Shown here one piece after another: positions 9,880 through 21,499 of a stretch of DNA of 64,000 bases; within the stretch, counting starts at the first letter, position 1; each line of letters opens with the position of its first letter. Below the pieces are notes generated by a model, which saw nothing but the letters and a program-made list of their open reading frames with translations, did not search any database and was not told the DNA's origin. Both the position numbers and the translations under genes were made by a program. This stretch comes from Myrica gale. Lineage: Eukaryota; Streptophyta; Magnoliopsida; Fagales; Myricaceae. The stretch lies in the NCBI GenBank assembly GCA_963930655.1, contig OZ005607.1, forward strand, positions 9,378,874 to 9,442,873, given 5' to 3'.

Positions 9880-12800
9880 GGTAATTTTATGTCTTGTTGT
9901 CATATTTAATGAGCATAAAAGTTTCCAAGGTCAGAATTCTACATGATAAAGCATGTTTGAGCCCTAATTAATTGAGTTCAAAATTTTAAGTTTACTACTA
10001 AAAAATTCACCACATAATTTTTTATTATTATAATATTTATTAAAAATATTCGCTCTCTTCACTTTTTCATCAACTCTCATAAAATTTCTTTACTTTATAA
10101 TATTTCCCAAACCCCAATACCCAAAATTTTCACCCTCAAACATACCAGCCTGCAAGTGTCCTCAAACATATGTGTCTGACCTATGAAGTAGTTCCACTTT
10201 TACAAGAAGTCTCGAGGAAGATTTGAGCTACTCTTTATGGTTGTTGCCTCTTGGTAAAAGTACACGCCTTAGTTTGCATTTCTGAAGTTAAATATGTAGA
10301 ATAAGAGACATTAATAAGAAGCAGACAGTTGTATATAACACGCCAAAACCATTAGGACCACGACATCATAGAAGGATATTTTTTGACCCGGTATTTTTTA
10401 ATTTTATTTTGGTGTTGTATCTCTTTGTCTAAGATTACAATAATATCACATGAGAAATATCAAACATATCATGTACAACCACCAATGATTTTTATTCTTC
10501 TTAACTTCTGAATTATTGAGTTAATGTCACTTTAAAAGTTTAAATTATCAAGTGCGTCACATTAAACTCTTAAATTATCAAAATTCATCAACGTGCACAC
10601 TCAAATTAGATCGTTCGCACTGGACCGATCTGCCTAAGTCGATTTTGATCAAACCGAGTCGGTCAATTTCACGGGCTGGGTGTAGACCCCTATTAATTAG
10701 CTAGCCATGTGAAAGTTCCCAATCTTTTAAACTTTCGACTACAAAAAAAACATGAAGCATTGTATAACTTTGAGAAGGTACAACTTCAGAACCAGTTAAG
10801 AAGGAATAGTCGTGGCAAGAAAACACCTCTTTCTCTCACCAACATTGACTATGATACCTCTTCTAAAAGACAATGTGGCTTCTAATCCAACCTAACCTTT
10901 CCTCACCCTTTGCCACGGGGAGCAGAATTATACTTCAATCATCTTTGGTCGTGTTGTTTCTCTGAATTGTATTGGGTCACACCTGAAATTTGAATCTTCC
11001 ACGTCTTCTCGACCCCTTTTTCACGCATTGTCGTATTAATCAATCAGATGAAGTTCGTATTTAATTAAAAATCACACCTAATAATTGGTCATTATCCTCT
11101 CCAAGAAGGGGAAAAGACATTCCTCTCGAATGCTCCATCACGCTACGCTCCAAAAGACCAACCTGCAAGTTATCCTGCCTTATCTTCTGGATAAATCTCG
11201 AAATCTTGTGGGCAACATTATTATTTGCAAGCACTTACTTGCCATGTCATGGTTGATAAAAGCTAAGTCATCAAAACCCATATGTTTCTTTGGGTGAAAA
11301 ACTAGTTTGGACAAACTTTTGCTTCAATTTTTTCATCTGGGATCTAATACTTTGGCTTACACAAGGGGCTAAAGTAAATTCAGTGGGATATTTCTGCTAG
11401 TTTTTGCCATTGTGGTCCTAGTCCTACTGACTTGCAAGCTCCAAGAAGTGGTAGAGTAATCCCATGGGCTCTGATCAGACATTTCTTATCAGAACTGTGA
11501 GACTGCTAGCTATAGTAATCCCAACTTGTGAAGAAGGAAAGGAAAACAAGATCTTTTTTTTTTTTCTTCTTTCTTGTTTTCTGGAAGTTTTAAGGAAATG
11601 GGCCCAATAAATTGACCCCCTCAGGACCACTATCAGGGTCTGGTGACTCTAATCTCTGTTGGTGTCACATGGGACCATGTTCATATCCCAGCTCTCAACA
11701 TATTGGCTAAATACAATCCCTTCTGGCCTTTGCTAATTCAAATTCATGCCGTTGGAGGAGCACATACTAATCTTCTTTAAAAGTAGTGCATAGATGGGGT
11801 TCAAAATTTCAAAAGAAAATGTCAGGAGTTTCTTTTTAAGAGTAGTGGATCGATGGGGGTGGTTCGAATTTCAAAAGAAAATGCGAGGAGTTTAATAGGA
11901 ATCGATACTTGTAAGTCGGGGCAACTTTCGGCTGATTCCGTGATAGTAACGACATTTCTCGTTGTTTAGGTAAAGGCGAATCAGAGTGCACCGTATTCAA
12001 CCTTCTCACTTTTTACACATATACCCGGTCGACCGCTATATGCTCCTTTTTTTTGTGGTTCAAAGGCAACTGGGCTGAAAACCCACTTCGAGAATTAAAA
12101 TAGTATCCAATTTGGAAAGACGTGGTATTTCTCTCGAAGCTGGTGTTTGAATTAACATTTAAAACAACTTATGCCGTAGTTTTCAGTTAGTAGGATTAGA
12201 AATTGTAAAATATCTTGATCCCACTGTGTATACTGACGCGAAGTGGATTGGAAAATTTTAACTAGGGACAAAGAATACGCCAGTTTCCAATTCAGCAATT
12301 CAAATGAAAAAGTTTGGATTAAAGAACTTCCTTCCAGTTCCTATCAAATCCTTTGAACTTTGGAGAGAATTTAAGGAGGGATTTTGTTTTTCTTTACTGT
12401 GTTCAATTCTGACCTCATCCAATATCCAAACATCGACAAAATTGATTGAAACTTTTACCCCCTTCATGTCGTCTCTCCACTTCTAGAGTCAATCTAAACA
12501 CGCTGGAGTCTGGAGAGAGACAAAGGAATAACCAGTTCAAAAAGTAGCTGTACGATTATTCAACTGTAAACTTTCCAAATGCTTAGAAAAGAAACTGTAA
12601 ACTTTCCAATGGCATATTACCTGGACAGCATAATTTCAATTTTAACGCGTTAAGTGTGGAATTCTGATCAGGTGGCATAAAATTCCACAGAACCATGTGA
12701 ACAATCTTGACCGCCATTACTAGCCTTTTGTTTGGGAAGAGGACCAGAGTAGAGTGGAGAGTAGAGTGGAGTCATTGAAAAACTGTAATGTTTGTTTTTA

Positions 12801-13330
12801 AATTTTTTCTAGTATTTAAATTCATTTAGAAAATTATCACCGAACATCTTAAGAATTCAAAAACAAACATCAATCTATTTAATATAAATATTCACAACTT
12901 TTTCAAAACCTTACCTTTTTTAAGGTTCTGAACCTCAACTGTATCGGGGAGAGAGAGAGAGAGAGTTGCAGTCCTTTGGGGAATGAGACTCTGTAGCACT
13001 AACATCCACGAGACACCTCAGGAAAGATGAAATATAGACAAAAATATGTTGCCCCACAGCTTTAGTCCTAGTACCCCACTTGAACTGACAACAATCGTGT
13101 CCTGTTTTGCAGGAAATTCCAATTTGCTATTGAATTCTAAAGGTACCTCTCACGAAAATGTCGCAGATGTACCATGGCTATCTTTCCCAAGCACACAGAC
13201 AGATAATAAGAACCCAAAAGCTTTAAAAAAACTAACTGTTTCTTGATTAATACAGAATTAATCATATTCGAAAAACTCAGTAACATAATGAAAGAATTAA
13301 GAAAAAAACACATTTCAAGGTAATTCATAA
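9880..13330. other. 3.4-kb spacer with repeat relics, no recognisable gene
   Basis: None of the small open frames shows a known motif. Visible items are a TGTTTGTTT-family relic at about 9995-10145, a fragment of the GGTCGACCG MITE family at about 11998-12045, another TGTTTGTTT relic at about 12785-12915, and a GA tract at about 12949-12966. There is a local duplication of the phrase TTTCAAAAGAAAATG near 11806-11822 and 11869-11884. Confidence 0.45.
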
Positions 13331-14260
13331 CTAGTCCACCATGGGTGCTTTGTCGAGTGGTCTGAAAGTTGCAGGGGAAGAAGCCAGCGGAAGTACCTGA
13401 GCAGAGCTTGAAGGATATTGTGGTAGATTTGGATAAAGCTCACTCTCTTTGTTCTTGACGGCAATAATTCCGAGGAAAGAACCTTCGTTTTCTTCGATAA
13501 CCATTGTTGAATCCAGAGGAGCTTTAGCCCCAGAATCTTGAACAGAGCCACAAGTCTGAAGTGCCTTTTTATCCGCTTCTTCCTTCAATCTTCTATACAG
13601 TTTCTCCTCTGCGTCCCTCAGGAACTTGAACGTTGGAGGGGGTGAAGATCTCAACCTGTTTAATTCCGCCTCCGCTGAAGATAAAAAGAGAGGATTGAAT
13701 CCGTGGTGGTAATAAGAATCCAAAGGGTTCAAAGTAGGTGACTTTCGTGGCGGGGAAGCCAAAGGGGTAAGAAATGGGGTGTCAACACCCACAAATATAT
13801 CACTCAAGCTCCTTGTTCTTGACCCTTTTCTGCTTCTGTCACCTCGAGATTTCCCATCATCAGACTCCAAATCCTCTCTAGTTTCCTCTTTGATTGTGAA
13901 AAGGAATCTTGGAGGGCCTGCCAGATTGTGCAAACGCATGAGCTCTGAGTCCACACCTTCTTCCCCATTGGTCTTCAGCAGAGAATCCTTCCCCGAGCCC
14001 ATCTCTAGGTCTGCTTCAGGACCGTTGGCATCTGGGTCTCTCACACTTTCTTGAGTGTTTGTGCTCGAAGAAGCGGGTCTCTTCGGGCAGATAAATTGGA
14101 AGAGTTCTCTGGCAAATTTGTCGTAATCATTTTCAATCTCTGCGTTGGTGATTCTCTTCTTTCTCCACCACAGCAAATAGTAAAGCTCTGCGAAAAGAGC
14201 CAGGAGGAGGCACCCAAAGACCAGGCTCAAACCCATACCTAACCCATTGAAAGATGTCAT
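13331..14260 (-). CDS. Single-pass membrane protein of unknown function, plant-specific
   Basis: A single exon of 309 residues starts at the ATG in position 14260. The frame runs a few codons further upstream, but without an ATG. A hydrophobic segment at about residues 6-28 (LGMGLSLVFGCLLLALFAEL) is followed by YYLLWW and the basic RKKR. This gives a signal-anchor with a mostly cytosolic or nucleoplasmic tail. The rest is hydrophilic and Ser/Pro/Glu-rich, with short conserved-looking blocks (FARELFQFICPK; SLSDIFVGVDTPFLTPLASPP; LKFLRDAEEKL-like). It ends KAPMVD. The architecture matches an uncharacterised angiosperm family with the N-terminus NGLGxGLSLVFGCLLLAL. No enzymatic motif is seen, and no function should be inferred. 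Confidence 0.8.
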   Translation of the reverse strand: MTSFNGLGMGLSLVFGCLLLALFAELYYLLWWRKKRITNAEIENDYDKFARELFQFICPKRPASSSTNTQESVRDPDANGPEADLEMGSGKDSLLKTNGEEGVDSELMRLHNLAGPPRFLFTIKEETREDLESDDGKSRGDRSRKGSRTRSLSDIFVGVDTPFLTPLASPPRKSPTLNPLDSYYHHGFNPLFLSSAEAELNRLRSSPPPTFKFLRDAEEKLYRRLKEEADKKALQTCGSVQDSGAKAPLDSTMVIEENEGSFLGIIAVKNKESELYPNLPQYPSSSAQVLPLASSPATFRPLDKAPMVD

Positions 14261-15619
14261 CTTTGATAAGAATTTCACATTACCCAGGACAACAAGCGTT
14301 GGACTCCAAATTGCTCAAGATGCTGCCACTTAACAGAAACAGTAAAATCATAGAAATTGGTCGAACTGGTGGTATTGAAGTAGGAAGCGAATCCCACTAC
14401 AACAAGTTCCAAGATAACTTAACAGAAACTGCAAGCATCGTATTCTATCAAGAAAACTACTGGTATATTAATATACTCTAATTTCACCACTGAATCACAA
14501 AAACCCACGAGTAGCCAGCCCCGTTCTTGCCAGAAAGCCCAAATACCCTTCCCTTTTACTGAAATTCACAGACTAAAGTTCCTAAAAGTTGCCCGAAACA
14601 CACACCGAAAGAAAACCAGGCACTACGGAAAATTCTGGGCAGAAGAAACCTTGCCTTTTGAAGTCTGAGAGATCTAGAACCACAAATGGTAAGCAACCAA
14701 TGAAAAAAAAAATACCGTAGGCTATATAAATTATAAAGTTTTGGGACACAGATTACATTGGGTTTTTGAAAATCATAGAGTTGATATAAATACTCATCTG
14801 AGCCGGATTATGGGTATGAGTGGGGAAACCTTTGTACGATGTGGAGAGCAGCTCACATGGGTGTGTTCCATTTAATAATCATAATGTAAAATTAGTGGAG
14901 AAGAAGATGAAGAGAAGGGCAAAAAAGTGAAACCAATTATAAAAAACAATGGGGGTCGTAATTGCATCACCCACGCTGCCATCCACGTATGTCTAGTCTA
15001 ATTAGAACACAGTGCCAAAGAACACACCCATCACCCATGATTCATCAAGATCTAGCTGGTTTTGGGTTTGATAATTGTTTTCTTTGTTATATATATATAT
15101 AGAGAGAGAGAGAGAGGGGGGGTTGTTTCACGGACTAAGCTTTATTTCTGATAAATAAAGGAAAATTTGGGGCCATGATCGCGTATGATCAGGTTCATGT
15201 AAAGCTTCTCTGTATCCACAAAGGCACGTGTAGCACACTGTGTATATTCTCACTGAAAAATAGAAAACACACGAGGAAGAGAAACAAAAGCATTTGTGGT
15301 CCTTTCCCTTTCCCCCCAATTTCCCCAAGTTGCTAAGGAAAAAAAAAAAGTTTCATTTGGGAATTACCATTGGAATATGGTCGAAAGTCGTAGTGCAACG
15401 TTGAAGCACATATTGAACTTCGTTGCTAGAGGCCCGTGTGGATGTGTACCGCTGCGAAGGGATCCGATGTGAAATCGTAAACTGGGTCCATGTTGCTCCC
15501 ACATGCTGGTGCAATGGACCAGTCAAATTTGTACTGAGAAGTCGTCTAATCAAAATTTAAAATTGTGGCTTCCTATTTTGGGCGCTAGGCCCACCCGGAT
15601 CACATTCAGATCATTTAGT
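14261..15619. other. 5' flank of the membrane-protein gene; spacer
   Basis: The first several hundred bases above 14260 are presumably the 5' untranslated region and promoter of the minus-strand gene. Beyond that there is an AT/GA microsatellite at about 15089-15122 and no recognisable gene. Confidence 0.4.
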
Positions 15620-16203
15620 TATAGGTGTTTACTGGTATCGACTGTGAGTCGGTTAACCGGCACCGCCATCGGTACCGGTACCTGTAACCGCTCCCTGCTT
15701 AGTATCGATGGTGGTATCGGATGCCATTTTCACCAAGTAGCGGTGAAAATAACGGTGGCGGTAAAACTGTTCACCGCTGGGCAATTCACCGCCACAATCT
15801 TGTTTAATTTAAAAACAAAACAAAAAACAAACGCTATGACATCGTTTTGTTTAGTGGTAGTCTTAGGGTTTTTCACCCCCCCAACCGCCCTTAGCAATAA
15901 AGCCCCTTAATCCTCATTGCACAGACGCACATGGCTTAGCCCATCCTCCCTCCTTTCGCATCTGCCCAGTGCCCTCCCCCTCGACGGCTCGACTCTCTCT
16001 CTCACGGTAAGTCTCTCTCGCTCTCAGTCTCTCTCTCTTTCGAATCTCATCTGTCTCTTCGCATCCTATAGCTGTTGTCGGTGGGGTTGTTAACCGCCAC
16101 CGCTAGGCACCGGTACTGGTTGTAAGAATTTTATAATCGCCATGGGCGGTGGTGGTTGCAGTGGGGGCATAACCGCCACCGCCACCACCGATGCACAACC
16201 CTA
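15620..16203. mobile_element. hAT-like non-autonomous element
   Basis: The left end, TAGGTGTTTACTGGTATCG, and the right end, read inverted as TAGGGTTGTGCATCGG, resemble hAT termini. Both arms carry CCGCCACC/GGTGGCGG and CGGTACCGGTACC-type palindromic runs. The flanks CATTTAGT (15612-15619) and CATTCAGT (16204-16211) match at 7 of 8 positions, compatible with a decayed 8-bp hAT target duplication. A CT-rich stretch at about 15990-16050 lies inside. No coding region is supported. Confidence 0.5.
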
Positions 16204-18704
16204 CATTCAGTAGAATCAGTACATAAGCCTTATAATCAGAGGCTCAAAGCTGTTTTTAATGGGGTCTATGACGTGCAGGAACTTTGCGCCTGACATAGTA
16301 GCTAGGTGGTCCGAATCAATGTCGGACCCCATCAGGCATCAGCACCTTCTTAGAAACCAAACATAATTTGGAGTCTCTTCGTGGAGTGCGGAATGGCTCC
16401 TACCCTTGAAGATTAACTTTTTCCTTCTGTCCAACTCGAAACGTTCCGCATATCCGTTAAACTTTCCAAGAAGTTTAAAGTTAGAGCCGTTTGTAACGAA
16501 AGTTGCTCTGAATTTTTAGGAGGGGTTTTCTAATTTGTATTGATGATGGCGAAAATGTACGGTCCAACAGATGAGTGAGTGTCGATCTTCCAGCATCTTT
16601 AGACTCAAGGTAGACACCTGCAAGAGAAATAATAAACCAAACTAGAGTCACCTCGAGGGTGAGACACCGATGCCTCCATGAATTTTTGGAGAGTACGTAG
16701 GTAGAATAGTTGCTAAAAGAGAAACTAGTTAATAGGGCTTCATATTTTCAATATCTTTCGACTTAGCTGAGCCTCCGGGCATAGGTCCTTGGTCCTGGAC
16801 CTATTGTTTGATACTCTGACTTGGGTTGTAGGTCGAAGCCCTCAGGTCTCACCAGATCATCTTCCTTCTATGGGCCGAATCTTATTTAGTCATAATTGGT
16901 GGGACGGGATATGCCTATAATCACGCTGAGTTATCTTTAAAATAATCTAATTTAGAGAGATAGACACTAACACCTGACTTTTGTATAGTCGGTAGCAGGA
17001 ATTTTGGTCCGGATACCGGTACCGGTACCAGATTGCCTTTTTAAGCAAAAACCGGTATTGAAAATGGATCCAGCAGAAAATCCGAGATCCAATATTATTA
17101 GAGAAATTAACCCCTCCCAAACATTATGAGTTTTTATTTTATTTTGGTGTTTACGACGACTTTAGTATACGACTTCCAAGAGAGTACTTACGCTTTATTT
17201 CTTTCGATCATTCACTGGTATATATTTTTTTTGGGATTATAAACTTCATTTATCGGATTGTCTGACACTTTGCATCATAAATTATCAATTTTTGTTATAT
17301 TTTACCTTTTAACTATTAATATTATACAATTTACTCTATTTGTTGTTAATTTAGATAGAAAATTAGTATTTTTGGTTAGTGAAATAACTAATTTACTTTT
17401 ACAAAATATTAGGGTTCAAAAAATACGAGGATAAAATCACCATTTACAAACTAAAAATATTAATTTCCAAAAATATACGGTGGATGGTGCAAGGTGTACG
17501 AGATTGACAGTTGAGAGCTGAAATATAACAAAATTGATAGTTTTAAGTGCAAAGTACTGTCAAGACCATAAGAATTGATGATCGACAAGTATATTTAATT
17601 CATATGTTTATTTCAAAATTTGATCTTCTTAATCAAATCTTAAGCATATGTTTTTTTTTCACTATATCTTTTTATCTCTTTCCACGTCGAAATTTATAGT
17701 TCGCAGAAAGATGAAATTTTTATTGATATTTTATGACATGTTATGTATTAAGTGGGGAAAAGTTATAATAATGAATACTTTTCTAGTGGCAAAAAGTTTC
17801 GTCCCTAAAATCTCGTTCGAACATGATTGTCTGTTCGAAATAATTTTTTTGATTCAACCAGATTTTTCGTTCAAACCATATTTTTTGACATTCTTGCTTG
17901 AACCAGATTTGTAGTTTCAAACAAGATTTTTTGACATCTTGTTCGAACCAGATAGTACTTCGAGACTAAGTGCATGCATCCTGTAAACATGATTGTTCAT
18001 TTAGTTTGGGTTGGCCCCAACTAGATTTTCGGCCATGTGAAAAAGTCACCATTTTGAGGAAATTTTTTGAAAGTACAAAAATTCACAACTAAATATCTAA
18101 AATTTTGAAAAAATAATAATACAAACTCCAATACATTTTCAAAAAAAAATCCATGAAATATTCTATCTCCATACTTTTTCATCAAACTCCAATATTGTTT
18201 TATTAAAAAAATTCATCAAATCATCTCTCTATACTTTTTTACAAAATCTAATAAAAATCAATCTACAATCAAATATAATTTTTTTAACAAATTTTGACAA
18301 ACCCTAATAAAACTCTAATCTACAAATTTGGAGAATGTTTTGCAACCGAACATCACCCAAGTTTCAAAGACTATTAAGACTGCTCATCCTTGTAAAGGGC
18401 CTAAACGTGGTTCATAGCTATTGGCAAAGAAATTTTTTACGGAATTATCTTGTACAGTTAAAAGTATTTTAAAGTCACAATTATTTTATTTTAATTTCTA
18501 AGAATAGTTTTCAAATGCTATTTAGATAAAATTCATAAATTTTTAGCATTTCATTTCTTAACTTTTGTTTACTGAGTTGTCAAATTCACCTGTCTTCTCA
18601 TTTTCACTTTTGAAATTTTGTTCAAGAGCATGTTGAGAGTCATGATTAAATAGCATAACATAGACAAGTAGCTAAGAGAAGGCATAGAATAAATACTTAA
18701 CTTA
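16204..18704. other. Spacer of decayed repeats
   Basis: No gene is recognisable. About 16540-16990 reads like the interior of an unclassified transposon, moderately GC-rich with no open frame. About 17790-17960 contains imperfect tandem copies of a TTCGAACCAGATT-like motif. About 18050-18350 is a TGTTTGTTT-family relic. The remainder is AT-rich. Confidence 0.4.
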
Positions 18705-18707
18705 TAA

Positions 18708-19383
18708 GAGCATTATTAGTAGTTTCTCTATTCTAGCTTTTTAGCTAGAATAGAGAACCAAAATAGTCAAATCACTAAAAATATGTGTTTTGCAGCTTCT
18801 CTGTTTTAAAAAAAGTTAACCAAAAATTTAACAAATGAACAGTGGCTGTTCACTTCTTCATATTAAAATACTACTATAATTTATCTTTCATTTCTCTCTC
18901 TCTCCTAATCTCTCTCTCATAAATTTATATTTTGCCCCCATTTCTTTTTGCATGTCACAAACCATTTCAAAGTTTTAGTCTAATAAATAATTATAAAATA
19001 ATTTTTCCTTTCTTAATAAATAATTTTTTTATCATAATAAATATAAAAAAATTCATTCTTCACTAATTTTAAAAATACGACAGTTGGAATAAAACAAAAT
19101 TTTAAAAATATGACCGTTAGAAAAAGATAATTTAAAAAATTTGAATTTTTAAAATAAGACAAATATTCAAAAATATGATCATTACGAATATTCAAAAATA
19201 TAAAATGTTAACGAAAGAATAGAGAAATCTTTGAAAAATAATATTTTAATAGAATAGTAAAAGTAGATGGTTAAAATAGAGAAGCTGCTGGGGATGTTTT
19301 TAAAAAGTTAGTAGTTAAAATAGAGAAGTGTACTTTTTGATTAAAGTAGAGATCCAAATATGAATAAGCTGCTAATAATGCTC
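18708..19383. mobile_element. Harbinger/Tourist-like MITE
   Basis: Inverted termini, GAGCATTATTAGTAG at the left and CTGCTAATAATGCTC at the right, are flanked by the 3-bp direct repeat TAA (18705-18707 and 19384-19386). TAA/TTA target duplication with termini of the GAGCATTATTAG type is the hallmark of PIF/Harbinger MITEs. The interior also shows inverted similarity (AGAATAGAGAA-type runs at both sides). It is non-coding. Confidence 0.75.
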
Positions 19384-19970
19384 TAAGTGATATTTATAGT
19401 AAAAACACTTTATTCAAACATCTTTAAAACTTGAAAGAACACTTGCTCAAACATTTATTTAATGTGTTTTTTCATCTACCCGTCCACATGTCATATAATC
19501 TTGACTCTGGGTTATGTTTACTCCCTTAGTAGGGTTGTGCAATCTGAAGACTCTTCGAAACGAGCCAACTAAAATAAGTCATACATATAATATGCATATA
19601 ATTCCCCTTATTAAGTCTTGGCACCACATCTAAGAGTGCCTTCGGGAAGAACATACTAAACTCCATACTTTTTTCACAAAACTTCATACTTTTTTAATTA
19701 AAAAATTACATTAAATCATCTCTCTTATCTCTGCACTATTTTACAAACTTCAATAAAAATTAAATATCTTTCAAACTTTTTACTAAATTTTACACAAAAA
19801 TTTACAAAACTCCGACCTATATAAATATTCAAAATTCTATAATAAAAATCCTAAATTTTTTTATAAAACGAAGAAACACTTAGCCCTGAAGGACATTATT
19901 TGCATTCGCAATTGGTTCACTGCGAACTTTGGGCCTCAGGAATGGGTTTGGGCTGATCTCCCTTATACAC

Positions 19971-20270
19971 ATAAGTGGACATATAAGTAACGTGTTTTGC
20001 CTTCTATTTGTGTGTTTTTCACTTTTTCTCGTGTGTATAGTCTCAACTCCCACTCTCAGCTTAACTTGGCTCCTGTCTAGGGCTGCACAATTCCGGTGTA
20101 GATGCCGATTTTGACCGGACATAAGTGGACATATAAGTAACGTGTTTTGCCTTCTATTTGTGTGTTTTTCACTTTTTCTCGTGTGTATAGTCTCTACTCC
20201 CACTCTGAGCTTGACTTGGCTCCTGTCTAGGGCTGCACAATCCCGGTGTAGGTGTAGGTGCCGGTTTTGG
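19971..20270. repeat. Tandem duplication, two units of about 150 bp
   Basis: The block starting ATAAGTGGACATATAAGTAACG at 19971 is repeated from 20121, with only a few substitutions. Each unit ends with a hAT-like terminus, TAGGGCTGCACAATYCCGG. Duplication by slippage or unequal exchange at a transposon end is the simplest reading. Confidence 0.85.
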
Positions 20271-21499
20271 CCAAAATCTGCTCCTACACCGGGCATGCCG
20301 GTTTTGAAAAAATTGCCACCTACACCTACACCGTTAAGGAAAAAAACCGGCCCTTGGCGGTGGCGGTTTCCGGTTATCCTACATTCATATTGAGCCATTT
20401 TTTTAGCATTTTACGCACTTGACCCAATATATTTTTTCTTTTTTATTTTGGTCCATTAATCACATATCAATAAAATCTAAACTAATGAAATCTAAATTCC
20501 AAAATCAATAAAATTAAATATCATCTTAAAAGATAAAATGAGAATTTAAAGGCCAAAGTAATAGAGACGTCACTGTAAGTAGAAACTATTATCTTTTGAA
20601 AAATCAGTTTAGACCCTAACAACACTTAAGAGGGAGAATATGTGTTTTCCCTCTAATTAACAAATCAATAACAATTTTAAAACATGTTCAAAACCTAGTA
20701 GGGTTTCCCTTGGTTTCACAAGGAAAATAAAAAAATTCAACAATTTTTGAAGGCGCTCGAGCTCTTGTCAAACGCTAGTCAAATGTGATGACTCTGTCTG
20801 AATTTTTTCAAAGGGCGCTCGAGCGCTTGTCAAACGCTGGTCAAATGTGATGACTCTGTCTGAATTTTTGAACTAAAATGTATTAGAAATTTGAACTAAA
20901 ATGTAATTGAGTGATTAATTTTGCAAGCATGATATAAATTTAATAGTGATTTGTCAATTTTATAAGTTATAAATTTAGACAATTAGTTAAAATTTCATAA
21001 AAACTCTTAAACTCATACAATGATTTGTCAATTTTTTCTTTGTAGAATCTCGACCTCTTGACTTATATTATGCAATATACTTACCAAAGTTTGACATTAA
21101 ACTCTTTAATTATGATTTCAATGCCTTCATATATACCTTTCTAAATACAATAATTTGTAATTTTTTCTACCAAAATTCTAAATAACTAGTTCATTCACTT
21201 AGCAAGCTTTTTGGTAACTTGAATGTAAGTATTTGATTAGACAAAACCAACAACAAATCTCAAATATTTAGGTGAAACTAAACGATTGAGTAGACATTGT
21301 CATGCTTCTAGAATATTATGTCTTGAAGTGAAATTAAAGTTTAAACTATTAAGTAGAAACTATACTAAATTTTTTTAAAAAAAAAATCTCGATTATCCCA
21401 TTTTTAAAAAAAACTAAACCTACGACAACACCGATTAGATCGAATACCGAAAATCCGTTGACGATAGCACCAGAATTTCCAAATGGAATCGTGCAGCCC
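20228..21499. mobile_element. Probable hAT-like non-autonomous element
   Basis: The left terminus TAGGGCTGCACAATCCCGG at 20228 and the inverted right terminus AGGGCTGCACGATTCC ending near 21499 match. The left subterminal region is rich in GGTGTAGGTG/CACCTACACC inverted runs. A clear 8-bp target duplication is not visible. The interior is AT-rich and non-coding, and contains a local 62-bp tandem repeat at about 20750-20875. Confidence 0.5.
20752..20875. repeat. 62-bp tandem duplication
   Basis: Two adjacent copies of a unit contain GGCGCTCGAGC, TTGTCAAACGCTRGTCAAAT and GACTCTGTCTGAATTTTT, starting near 20752 and 20814. The first copy differs by a few bases. Confidence 0.8.

Noticed and set aside
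13046..13246. 66-codon plus-strand frame before the membrane-protein gene
   Set aside because: It lies in the probable 3' flank of the minus-strand gene and has no motif or codon bias.
19880..20398. 172-codon minus-strand frame with an internal repeat
   Set aside because: The repeat in the protein is the 150-bp DNA tandem duplication at a hAT end. There is no domain, and a plus-strand mirror frame is equally open.
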